From an uncultured Acholeplasmatales bacterium (lineage in GTDB: Bacteria > Bacillota_I > Bacilli_A > ML615J-28 > CAG-698): a stretch of 10,871 bases of DNA. Within the stretch, counting starts at the first letter, position 1, and every line of letters starts with the position of its first letter. The position numbers were made by a program, and so were the translations under genes. The notes below the pieces were generated by a model. The model made no database searches and had not been told where the DNA came from. It saw only the letters and a list, made by a program, of their open reading frames with translations. The DNA lies in NCBI GenBank assembly GCA_937877075.1, contig CALEGD010000117.1, forward strand, positions 1 through 10,871. The letters are read 5' to 3'. Positions 1 to 6,829 of this stretch are shown here, piece by piece.

Positions 1-582
1 AAAGCGTGAAAGAATTGTAATGACACCGAGTGCGATGATTACAAGTCCTCCGGCCAGTCCATCCAAACCGTCGCTTAAGTTTACGGCGTTACTCGTTGCT
101 ACCAACATTAAGAGAATTAAAATCCCATATCCCCACTTCAAATCTATTTTCCAACCAAAAATATTCACGACCGAACTTAAGCCTTTATCGAGAAAAACAT
201 AGAAGTAAATGGCTGCCCAAATTATCTGAAAGAATAATTTAGTTCTAGAAGATAAACCACTGTTATTCTTTTTAATAATAATTAAATAGTCATCGATAAA
301 ACCTAAAACTCCGTAAAGAACTAAAGGCATCAATAAGAGCAAAACATAATGATTATCAATCTTTACCTCACGGTATTTTAAATAAAGAAAAGAAATAACC
401 GTAGCTAAAATGATAACTACTCCCCCCATCGTTGGAGTTCCGGCTTTTTTTAAATGTTCCTTCGGGCCTTCCTTTCTAATAGTCTGACCAAATTTTACTC
501 TCCTTAAAAATGGTATAAAGAAAACAAAAGCAAAGATAGCAATAATAAAGCTATACAAAAAGGATTTAATATAAATATCCAT
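1..582 (-). CDS. mraY: MraY, phospho-N-acetylmuramoyl-pentapeptide transferase (N-terminal part, cut by window edge)
   Basis: MraY transfers phospho-MurNAc-pentapeptide from UDP to undecaprenyl phosphate, making lipid I at the inner face of the membrane, the first membrane step of peptidoglycan synthesis. The first 194 residues are visible (family members are usually about 320-360); the rest lies left of base 1. Seen in order: N-terminal membrane helix (about 5-25), KAGTPTMGG (46-54), the LGFIDDYL motif with the catalytic Asp pair at 97-98, GLSSRTKLFFQ (109-119), and NAVNLSDGLDGLAGG (165-179), all hallmarks of the family. Two ATGs are adjacent (585 and 582). The AAAGGGG ribosome binding site at 589-595 lies 3 bases from the first and 6 from the second, so 582 is preferred. 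The gene has its own promoter just downstream of an operon terminator and does not follow murF as in many dcw clusters. Confidence 0.97.
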   Translation of the reverse strand, partial: MDIYIKSFLYSFIIAIFAFVFFIPFLRRVKFGQTIRKEGPKEHLKKAGTPTMGGVVIILATVISFLYLKYREVKIDNHYVLLLLMPLVLYGVLGFIDDYLIIIKKNNSGLSSRTKLFFQIIWAAIYFYVFLDKGLSSVVNIFGWKIDLKWGYGILILLMLVATSNAVNLSDGLDGLAGGLVIIALGVITILSRF

Positions 583-588
583 CATATA

Positions 589-595
589 CCCCTTT
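589..595 (-). promoter_or_regulatory. Ribosome binding site of mraY
   Basis: AAAGGGG on the minus strand. Its spacing of 6 bases to the ATG at 582, against 3 bases to the ATG at 585, supports the downstream start. Confidence 0.6.
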
Positions 596-611
596 AATCG
601 ATACTCACTAA

Positions 612-640
612 ATTATATTCTAAAAAAACCTCTCAATGAA
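612..640 (-). promoter_or_regulatory. Probable sigma-A promoter of mraY
   Basis: On the minus strand a perfect -10 box TATAAT (612-617) is preceded, after a 17-base spacer, by TTCATT (635-640), a weak match to TTGACA. A TTGAGA lies closer (13-base spacing), too near to be the normal -35. Transcription would start near 605 and leave a short leader of about 20-25 bases before mraY. The location between the upstream terminator and the mraY start fits. The -35 match is poor, so this remains a prediction. Confidence 0.55.
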
Positions 641-672
641 TAGAAATGAAAAAAGTTAAATAATTTTACTTT

Positions 673-702
673 TAAAAGATAAAAGACACTCATAAGAGTG
701 CC
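673..702 (-). terminator. Rho-independent terminator of the polysaccharide operon
   Basis: The minus-strand transcript contains GGCACTC-TTAT-GAGTGTC (702 down to 685): a 7-bp stem with one G-U pair and a 4-base loop, extendable by two A-U pairs into the stop codon. It is followed by a T-rich tract (TTTTATCTTTT). The hairpin directly abuts the TAA stop (703-705) of the 243-residue gene, marking the end of the long operon and separating it from mraY. Confidence 0.85.
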
Positions 703-1434
703 TTAAGTTCTTTTTCGGAAAATTGTTTTACGAAAAAGAAAGAGACCAAAGAGAACAATAAAGATGCCATAGATTAACATATCACGATGAACTCTTCCGA
801 GAACCAAGTTAATTTTTTCGTCTCCGGTATATCCTTTTAACCAATCTTGTTCTAATTCATCATCTAAGTCATTTAGACCTAAGTTAGATTCAAAAGAAAA
901 ATTATAATTAATTTTAAAATCCGAAAACTTCATCCCTTCATAATCATAAAGGGTAAATAAGTATTCTCTTTCTTCTTCAGGAACAAAGATATAATAATAA
1001 CCTTTATATTCCCGGTAGCCTTTGGTAATGGAAATAAAATTATCCTTAAGCTTCATCTCATCAATATGACTATAGACTAAGACATCAGTTTCAACCGTTA
1101 AATTGGTTAAGTCGTTTTGATCAAAAAGATCCTCGGATATTGTAAATTTTTCAAGGTTTAAACGATTTACAAAAACTGCATAAGCACTAAATGCTGTCCC
1201 GTTTTCTTCTCCGATAATTTCATATACTTGAATCTGAAAATCATCTTCTTGGATAATTTCCTTTTTTCTAAAAAAAGGAGTAGAATAAGCAAGATAATTT
1301 TGATAATCACTTTCTGAAAATGATTGCTTGAGAAATTCGATTTGTTTTGCTTCAAGTGCATAATTCATACTCAGAAAATAAATTCCGACTCCGATTATGA
1401 AAGCAAAAAGCAAATAAAGGATCTTCTTGATCAT
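703..1434 (-). CDS. Uncharacterised membrane protein, two terminal helices with a large middle domain
   Basis: 243 residues; I do not recognise the family. Seen: an N-terminal hydrophobic helix (about 4-23) after a short basic start MIKK, a polar, acidic, aromatic-rich middle region (about 24-215), and a second hydrophobic helix (about 219-235) followed by a basic tail (RKTIFRKRT). By the positive-inside rule both ends are cytoplasmic and the roughly 190-residue middle faces outward. No catalytic motif stands out. It is the last gene of the operon, 14 bases after the GH16 lipoprotein gene, with a GAGGGA ribosome binding site 5 bases before the ATG, and a terminator follows at once. Position suggests a role linked to surface glycan handling (anchor, scaffold or accessory to the transporters or enzyme), but that is inference only. 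Confidence 0.85.
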   Translation of the reverse strand: MIKKILYLLFAFIIGVGIYFLSMNYALEAKQIEFLKQSFSESDYQNYLAYSTPFFRKKEIIQEDDFQIQVYEIIGEENGTAFSAYAVFVNRLNLEKFTISEDLFDQNDLTNLTVETDVLVYSHIDEMKLKDNFISITKGYREYKGYYYIFVPEEEREYLFTLYDYEGMKFSDFKINYNFSFESNLGLNDLDDELEQDWLKGYTGDEKINLVLGRVHRDMLIYGIFIVLFGLFLFRKTIFRKRT

Positions 1435-1448
1435 GTTCTTCCCTCATT

Positions 1449-2564
1449 TTATTTATAAGTTAATTCGAATTCAATGGCCGGCGATTTTCTTTTTGAAAAA
1501 TCAACCGCAAGGATCTTTACATCATAGCTATTACCAACCTTCAACTTTTTAAATACATAAGCGTTAAGACGGGTAGTATCATGGAGTATGCCGTCAAGAT
1601 AGATCTCATAATAATCAATCGCTTGATCATCAAGAGGTTTTTTCCAGTATATCATATTTTTTAGTTTATTGCTAACTCTTATTTCAGAGATAGCCTCCGG
1701 TTGCGTCTTGTCCAAAGCGGCGTAATCTTTCTGATATACCCTAACATAATCAATATACATACTGACGGGGAAAATATCCGGGTCAATACCGCGGACTCCT
1801 CCCAAGTTCCCACCGATGGCAAGATTTAAGATTAAATGGAATGGTTGGTCAAAAGGCCAGGTTTGATTTGGTTCCGCATCTTGATTAAATTCCGGAACAT
1901 AGGCAAACCTGCTTAAACGAACATCATCAACATAGAGTTCAATTTCACCGGGTGTCCAAATCAGACTATATTCAATAAAATCGGTAGTGATGCCGGAATA
2001 TTCCAGTGAATTCCCTAGTTGAGTTCCTTTCATATGGTTAAATTTTTCGGTATGAATTGTTCCGTAAAGAGTATCGGCATCATAGCCGACATATTCAACA
2101 ATATCAATCTCGCCGCTTTTCGGCCATGTTCCGTAGGCATTATTACTTGGTAACATCCAGATAGCCGGCCAAGTTCCCCGACCACCGGGGAGTTTTGCCC
2201 GGACAATTATTTTACCGTAGAGCCAATCGCCTTTATATTGAGTATGAAGACGACCGGAGGTATAATTTTTACCTTGGTAATCTTCTTTTTTTGCGGTGAT
2301 GACGAGATTTCCGGATTCGACTTTGATATTTTTGGGACTATAATACTGGGCTTCGTTATTACCTCCACCCCAACCGGTATCGAGTACATTCCATTTCTCT
2401 AAATTCAGTTCATCTTCGTTAAATTCATCACACCAAATCGGAACCCAACCGTCAACAATCTCTAAATGTTTACAATCATCGGGAATTACAAGCCCATTAT
2501 CATTACAGCCAATGATAAAGAAAGCGAGCGAAAACAAGATGATTAATATATTAATTTTTTTCAT
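1449..2564 (-). CDS. GH16 family endo-beta-glucanase (laminarinase-like) lipoprotein with FN3-like domain
   Basis: Predicted secreted, membrane-tethered glycoside hydrolase of family 16, cutting beta-1,3-type glucans or related polysaccharides at the cell surface. Seen: a signal sequence ending in a lipobox (IIGC, Cys20 as lipid site); a GH16 domain (about 38-280) with NNEAQYYSPKNI, YGKIIVRAKLPGG, GTWPAIWMLP and the active site GEIDIVEYVG (151-160), where E152 is the expected nucleophile, D154 the assisting Asp and E157 the acid/base; FHLILNLAIGGNLGG near 242-256; and a C-terminal FN3-like domain (about 287-371). The E-x-D-x-x-E spacing is the beta-bulge form typical of laminarinases and agarases, not the E-x-D-x-E of lichenases. 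Exact substrate is not decidable from sequence alone. The AAGGAG ribosome binding site lies 5 bases before the ATG. The gene sits 16 bases after a permease gene in the same operon. Confidence 0.93.
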   Translation of the reverse strand: MKKINILIILFSLAFFIIGCNDNGLVIPDDCKHLEIVDGWVPIWCDEFNEDELNLEKWNVLDTGWGGGNNEAQYYSPKNIKVESGNLVITAKKEDYQGKNYTSGRLHTQYKGDWLYGKIIVRAKLPGGRGTWPAIWMLPSNNAYGTWPKSGEIDIVEYVGYDADTLYGTIHTEKFNHMKGTQLGNSLEYSGITTDFIEYSLIWTPGEIELYVDDVRLSRFAYVPEFNQDAEPNQTWPFDQPFHLILNLAIGGNLGGVRGIDPDIFPVSMYIDYVRVYQKDYAALDKTQPEAISEIRVSNKLKNMIYWKKPLDDQAIDYYEIYLDGILHDTTRLNAYVFKKLKVGNSYDVKILAVDFSKRKSPAIEFELTYK

Positions 2565-2580
2565 ATATTCTCCTTACAAG

Positions 2581-3516
2581 TTATTCCCCGGTAATCCCCG
2601 TACGGTCGATACTTTCCGTAAACCATTTTTGGAAGACGAAGTAAAGGGCCAGAAGCGGCAAAATTGTTAGAACATTCCCCGCCAATTTAATGGCTCCGTT
2701 CAATTCAGCACCGGGGGTACCGGGAGGAAAAATACTCTGATAGGAACTAACAAATGACATTAACCTCAGCGGTAAAGTGATATTTCCGCCCACATACAGC
2801 CCGGTTACAAAGGTTTCGTTCCAAGTCCAAACAAAGGAGAACAAAAAGACAATGATTAAGGCGGGCTTGGCCAAAGGTAAGCAAATGCTTCGGAAGATTC
2901 TAAAGTTCCCGGCTCCGTCAAGTTGAGCGGATTCATCCAATACTTTCGGGATTGTCCGGAAGAATTGATAGAAGATTAAGATATAAATCGCAGCATTGAA
3001 GCCTTGGCCGAGAAAGGCCGGAAGTAAAACGGAAATTTGTTTAGACATCATTCCTAATTTTCTGAAAATTAAGAAATTTGAAACCATCGTTACTTGCGGG
3101 GGTAGAATGAATGTCATCAACATCAGAACAAAAAAGAGTTTCTTTAACGGAAAACGGAATCTTGCGAAACCGTAACCAACAATTGCGCTGGTAAAGGTGG
3201 TCAGAACCGAAACCTTAATAACATACCATGTGGAAGAAAGAAAAGATTTCGGAAGTCCCAAAACCTTAAAAGATTTCAGATAGTTTTCAAAATATAAAGT
3301 TTTCGGTACCCAATTGACTCCGGGGTCGATCAGATCATCAATATTTTTAATACTATTAACTATCATAAAAAGCAAAGGATAGAGATAAATATAGCTGAAA
3401 GAAATTAAAAGCAAATAGATAACGAATTTATATAGTATTCCGTCGGTAAAATGCATTCCCAAAAACAGTTGTTTAATTTTCTTTTGGGAGAAAAAGTTTT
3501 TCATTTTTTCTTTCAT
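2581..3516 (-). CDS. Carbohydrate ABC transporter permease, MalG type (pair 2)
   Basis: Membrane subunit of a CUT1-family sugar importer, 311 residues. Seen: a cytoplasmic N-terminus of about 30 residues, a first helix (31-54), further helices around 95-118, 126-145, 160-186, 219-238 and 275-296, and the EAA loop that docks the ATPase, ESAQLDGAGNFRIF followed by LP and P (195-218). The C-terminal ending GITGE recalls the usual short MalG tail. It overlaps its MalF-type partner by 4 bases (ATGA), and its strong GGAGGAG ribosome binding site lies inside the end of that gene, 6 bases before the ATG. The two should form one heterodimeric channel. The operon carries no ATPase, so a shared MsmX-type ATPase is likely. 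Oligosaccharide specificity is inferred from the neighbouring GH16 enzyme. Confidence 0.93.
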   Translation of the reverse strand: MKEKMKNFFSQKKIKQLFLGMHFTDGILYKFVIYLLLISFSYIYLYPLLFMIVNSIKNIDDLIDPGVNWVPKTLYFENYLKSFKVLGLPKSFLSSTWYVIKVSVLTTFTSAIVGYGFARFRFPLKKLFFVLMLMTFILPPQVTMVSNFLIFRKLGMMSKQISVLLPAFLGQGFNAAIYILIFYQFFRTIPKVLDESAQLDGAGNFRIFRSICLPLAKPALIIVFLFSFVWTWNETFVTGLYVGGNITLPLRLMSFVSSYQSIFPPGTPGAELNGAIKLAGNVLTILPLLALYFVFQKWFTESIDRTGITGE

Positions 3517-4562
3517 CTGATTCTCCTCCGCCTACGGATTGATAATAAGCCAATGAAAAGCAACATAATCAAGGCCATCATTAAAAAATATACCCAAGCA
3601 ATCGCCGCCGCATAACCATAGCCTTTCCAAAAGAGATTGTCAGGAGTTCCGTTGGTCATATGCAACTTCGCAAGATCCAATATCCCGCCCGCTTCTACAT
3701 AAAGGGACATCGAAACCACAACATATATAATATTAACGGTGATCAAAGGTTTTATTGAAGGCAGAGTGATTTTCCAAAATGTATCCCAAGGCGAAGCTCC
3801 GTCTACCGAAGCGGCTTCGTAAATTTCTTTATTAATTTTTTGAAGCCCGGCTAAGAATACCAGAATCGGAATTCCTGCATACCACAAAGTCAATAGTAAT
3901 GAATTAAAAAGTAATGATATAGGTCGGGCAATAAAGACGGGAAGGTTATTCAAAATTGATACTGTGGCGGCTGACTTCGAGAGTGAAGGCAAACTGGTTG
4001 CATCCTGAAGAATCAACTCTCCTAAAACCGGTCCTGTTGAAATGACCACGGGCAGGAAAAAAATCGTTCGAAAGAGACCTTTCCCGCGAATCGGTTGATT
4101 AATAAGTATCGCAATCAGAATAGCGAAAACAATAATAATCGGAACCGCTAAAATTGTCTTTCCAATATAATTTCCGAAAAGTGGCAGTAAAGTGGCGTCA
4201 CTCAAAACATTTTTAAAATTAGAAAAACCGACAGCATTGCTGGTGATTCCGGTTTGAAGGTTAAAGAAAGCCTTTTGGAAAGTTAAGAAAAACGAATAAA
4301 TTAACGGATAAGCAGTAAATATCAAAAAGCCGATCAACCAAAGGAATATAAAACAATATCCAATTGAAGACTCGCGACGACGGTTGGTAATCTTTATCTT
4401 CAAAAAACGGAATAGTGAAATTTGATTCCCCTCAATTCTGAAAATGAAATTATGGGTCAGAAAATACTTGATTTTTTTAAAGATAGGTTCAAGTTTTTTG
4501 ATACGAAAATCATAAAAGAATTCCCCCAGTGATTTGCTTAGTTTCGTTATTTTACTTCTCAT
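3513..4562 (-). CDS. Carbohydrate ABC transporter permease, MalF type (pair 2), with basic N-terminal extension
   Basis: Membrane subunit of a CUT1-family sugar importer, 349 residues, longer than the usual 290-310. Seen: a Lys/Arg-rich N-terminal segment of about 65 residues before the first helix (68-92), further helices around 134-155, 163-182, 215-238, 273-289 and 318-341, and the EAA loop YEAASVDGASPWDTFWKI...LPSIKP (248-272). The tail ends RRRRRIR. There is no internal in-frame ATG before the first helix, so the extension appears real. The ATG overlaps the stop of the DUF5696 gene by 4 bases (ATGA), and the nearest Shine-Dalgarno-like AAGGA lies rather far upstream, suggesting translational coupling. 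Its partner is the MalG-type permease that follows. No dedicated binding protein for this pair is visible. Confidence 0.92.
   Translation of the reverse strand: MRSKITKLSKSLGEFFYDFRIKKLEPIFKKIKYFLTHNFIFRIEGNQISLFRFLKIKITNRRRESSIGYCFIFLWLIGFLIFTAYPLIYSFFLTFQKAFFNLQTGITSNAVGFSNFKNVLSDATLLPLFGNYIGKTILAVPIIIVFAILIAILINQPIRGKGLFRTIFFLPVVISTGPVLGELILQDATSLPSLSKSAATVSILNNLPVFIARPISLLFNSLLLTLWYAGIPILVFLAGLQKINKEIYEAASVDGASPWDTFWKITLPSIKPLITVNIIYVVVSMSLYVEAGGILDLAKLHMTNGTPDNLFWKGYGYAAAIAWVYFLMMALIMLLFIGLLSIRRRRRIR
3523..3529 (-). promoter_or_regulatory. Ribosome binding site of the pair-2 MalG permease, inside the preceding gene
   Basis: GGAGGAG on the minus strand, 6 bases before the ATG at 3516. 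The same bases are read as arginine codons (CGG AGG AGA) in the tail of the upstream MalF-type gene, so one sequence serves both as ribosome binding site and as a basic protein tail. Confidence 0.8.
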
Positions 4563-6829
4563 ATTACCAGGTAATCCTTTGCTTTAAGATAAAGTCCCTC
4601 ATATTCAAAATCTTTTGAACTGTAGTTAACATAAATTGTCTTACCATTATCATATGTTATGGCAACAATTCCGTCTTCTAGAATCTGACGTTTTCTAACC
4701 GAAGAGCCATTAACTTCTTTTAAGGCGTCGTTAATATAATGGTAAGTTTCAATAATCTGATCTCGGAAATTAGAATACTCGGTACTGTAATAATTATTAG
4801 CCTTAGTATAAAGAAGTCTGGTTGTAGGTTCCTTTATAATAATGAAAGCCGGATTAACTCCGAAATCAATCAAGTTCAAGACTTGATCCTGACCCAAAGC
4901 GTTAAAATTCAAATATGGTGAATAATAGTCAATGCTTCCTTTTAAAACAATCGGAAGAAAAGGGACAAGATCGGTAAAAAAATGATGTTGTGAATTATAA
5001 ATCGGTAAAGAGTAGTATTCACAGGTATATTCAAACATATAGGCATTGGGTTTATAAAAGGCAGACTTACCATATTTTCCTAAAATATCCCGGTAATAAG
5101 CAAGGCTTTCTCCGCGGTGATATCTGTTTCCCGATTGATAATAACTAAATAAAGTGTTTCCGAGACCGGAAAAAGCATAATTATTGATCCCAAGTTTTTG
5201 GAAATCATCATAATCATTGAGTGCATAATCCAGACTGGCATCGGGAAATAAGAAGTTTATTGAACTAAGATCATTTAAACTCCGAAAGAGTTTCAACTCC
5301 ATTTTCATTTTACTCATTCTTCTCGCCAAATCACTGTTTCCCGGACGAGTTGCTGAACTTGATGTTTGTTGGTAATCAATTTGAAAATAGATTCTATCTT
5401 CGTTTGCTTCTACTTCTTTAATCAAATTTTGAAAAGACTTTTTCGAAGCATTGAATTTTACTTTATATGGTGCTCGGTCAATGAAACCGCTGCTACTCCA
5501 ACCTAAAAGATTTAGTCTAAACTTACCAATCCCTTCTTTCCTTAAATCCTGATAGATACTAAGTGCATCTGCAGGACTGGTCATTTTAACCTGTCTATTT
5601 CCTATAAAAGCCGGTTCGAGCTCCATCATCAAAAGATCAAGCGCCAAAGGAATATTACCTTCTCCATTTTTGGAATGAATTATCTCACGTTCTTCCAGAA
5701 ACTCTTTGTAAGAGCGGGCCATTCCGACATAATCGGCTTCTTCTTCGCTTAAGATTCGATAGCGAATCTTTAAGTCGACATCATTTAATTTATCAGAAAC
5801 CGTGGCTTCCCCGCTTTCATTTCGGTCGATAACATTGGTATAATACTCCCGGTAATTATACAAGGGAGAAATCCAAAAATAATTACTGTTTCGAAAACCC
5901 CAAAAATAAGCACTCAAATCAGCAATCATGTCTCCGGATTCAATAATACCTAAAAATCCATTTTGATAGACATCATGTATCATACCGAAAACCGGAGCCG
6001 TCAAATCCCGATTTCCAGATGTATCAACATAACCATAATCCTCACCATAATACTTAACGGTGTAATAATCTGTCGGAACCGGATTATTAAAGCGAATCAA
6101 AGCACCGGCGCCGTCAGGAATAAACATATAACCCGGGTATTTATTTTGTCTTGCGGATCCGAAATAAGGAAAGATTTGTATAGAAATCAAACGGTAACGC
6201 GGTAACTTTTCTTCAATTTTAGAATGCGGTACCTCGACTACTAAATCCCGACCTTCAAGATATAGATCAATATCAAAAGTAAAACCTAAATCCTTAAAAT
6301 TGATTTTCGCACTTAACCCTTCTTTTCCGGGTATTGTCTGAGGGATAACTTCCGCTTTTTCACCGAGTAAATTCTTACTGAGGTAATTCCTGGTAATGTT
6401 TGTTGCAATAACATAATTAACCCAAAGGCCGGTCCGATATTCATTTCGATTTTCGCCATCTCCTAAAAACTCGGCATTGGAACTCCAAAAATAACCGGTC
6501 TTTTTATTTTTAAGGAGAACCGAAAAACTTTTTCCTTCAAAATAAAGAATTAAGAAATCATTCTCACCGTATTTTAAATAATTTCGAGCTTCAATTTCCT
6601 CATCAGATAAACTTAGGTAATAATTATCTAAAAAATCTTGATAGCCCTCCGGATCCTTCTTTTCTTTAGTCGTATATCGGGACGAAGAAAGAAGGCTTTG
6701 TTCGATATAAGGATAATTAATTAGTTCTTCTTTAAATCCGGGTTTTGAGTAAGCCGAAGATAAAGAAAGCACAGTTATCAGACATAGCAAAACAGTGATG
6801 ATTACCAAAGATTTTATTCTTTTAACCAC
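4559..6829 (-). CDS. DUF5696-like exported protein, putative glycoside hydrolase-like fold
   Basis: 756 residues with an N-terminal signal or anchor helix (basic MVKRIK, then hydrophobic 8-25, possible cleavage after SSAYS). The central region carries FPYFGSARQNK and GYMFIPDGAGALIRF (220-247), which I recognise as characteristic of the DUF5696 family, known next to carbohydrate ABC transporters. The segment of about 395-670 alternates predicted strands and helices (LALDLLMMELEP, KFRLNLLGWSSSGF, IYFQIDYQ, SINFLFPDASLDY, AFSGLG, AFIIIKEPTT) in a pattern compatible with a TIM barrel. The end (VAITYDNGKTIYVNYS, 722-737) resembles the C-terminal beta domain of some glycosidases. No activity is established. 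The start is GTG, set by a GAGGTGA ribosome binding site 6 bases upstream. It overlaps the preceding gene by 8 bases and the following permease by 4. It probably acts outside the membrane on the imported glycan. Confidence 0.78.
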   Translation of the reverse strand: MVKRIKSLVIITVLLCLITVLSLSSAYSKPGFKEELINYPYIEQSLLSSSRYTTKEKKDPEGYQDFLDNYYLSLSDEEIEARNYLKYGENDFLILYFEGKSFSVLLKNKKTGYFWSSNAEFLGDGENRNEYRTGLWVNYVIATNITRNYLSKNLLGEKAEVIPQTIPGKEGLSAKINFKDLGFTFDIDLYLEGRDLVVEVPHSKIEEKLPRYRLISIQIFPYFGSARQNKYPGYMFIPDGAGALIRFNNPVPTDYYTVKYYGEDYGYVDTSGNRDLTAPVFGMIHDVYQNGFLGIIESGDMIADLSAYFWGFRNSNYFWISPLYNYREYYTNVIDRNESGEATVSDKLNDVDLKIRYRILSEEEADYVGMARSYKEFLEEREIIHSKNGEGNIPLALDLLMMELEPAFIGNRQVKMTSPADALSIYQDLRKEGIGKFRLNLLGWSSSGFIDRAPYKVKFNASKKSFQNLIKEVEANEDRIYFQIDYQQTSSSATRPGNSDLARRMSKMKMELKLFRSLNDLSSINFLFPDASLDYALNDYDDFQKLGINNYAFSGLGNTLFSYYQSGNRYHRGESLAYYRDILGKYGKSAFYKPNAYMFEYTCEYYSLPIYNSQHHFFTDLVPFLPIVLKGSIDYYSPYLNFNALGQDQVLNLIDFGVNPAFIIIKEPTTRLLYTKANNYYSTEYSNFRDQIIETYHYINDALKEVNGSSVRKRQILEDGIVAITYDNGKTIYVNYSSKDFEYEGLYLKAKDYLVI

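Noticed and set aside
20..202. Small plus-strand open frame at the left edge
   Set aside because: It lies antisense to the clear mraY coding sequence, has no ribosome binding site and reads as low-complexity shadow sequence.
618..640. TTGAGA as the -35 box of the mraY promoter
   Set aside because: It would leave only 13 bases to the TATAAT box, shorter than a functional spacer; TTCATT at 17 bases is the better, though weak, match.
6778..6829. Lipobox in the DUF5696-like protein (Cys16)
   Set aside because: The residues before Cys are VLL, not a small-residue lipobox, and the Cys sits mid-helix; an ordinary signal peptide or anchor fits better.
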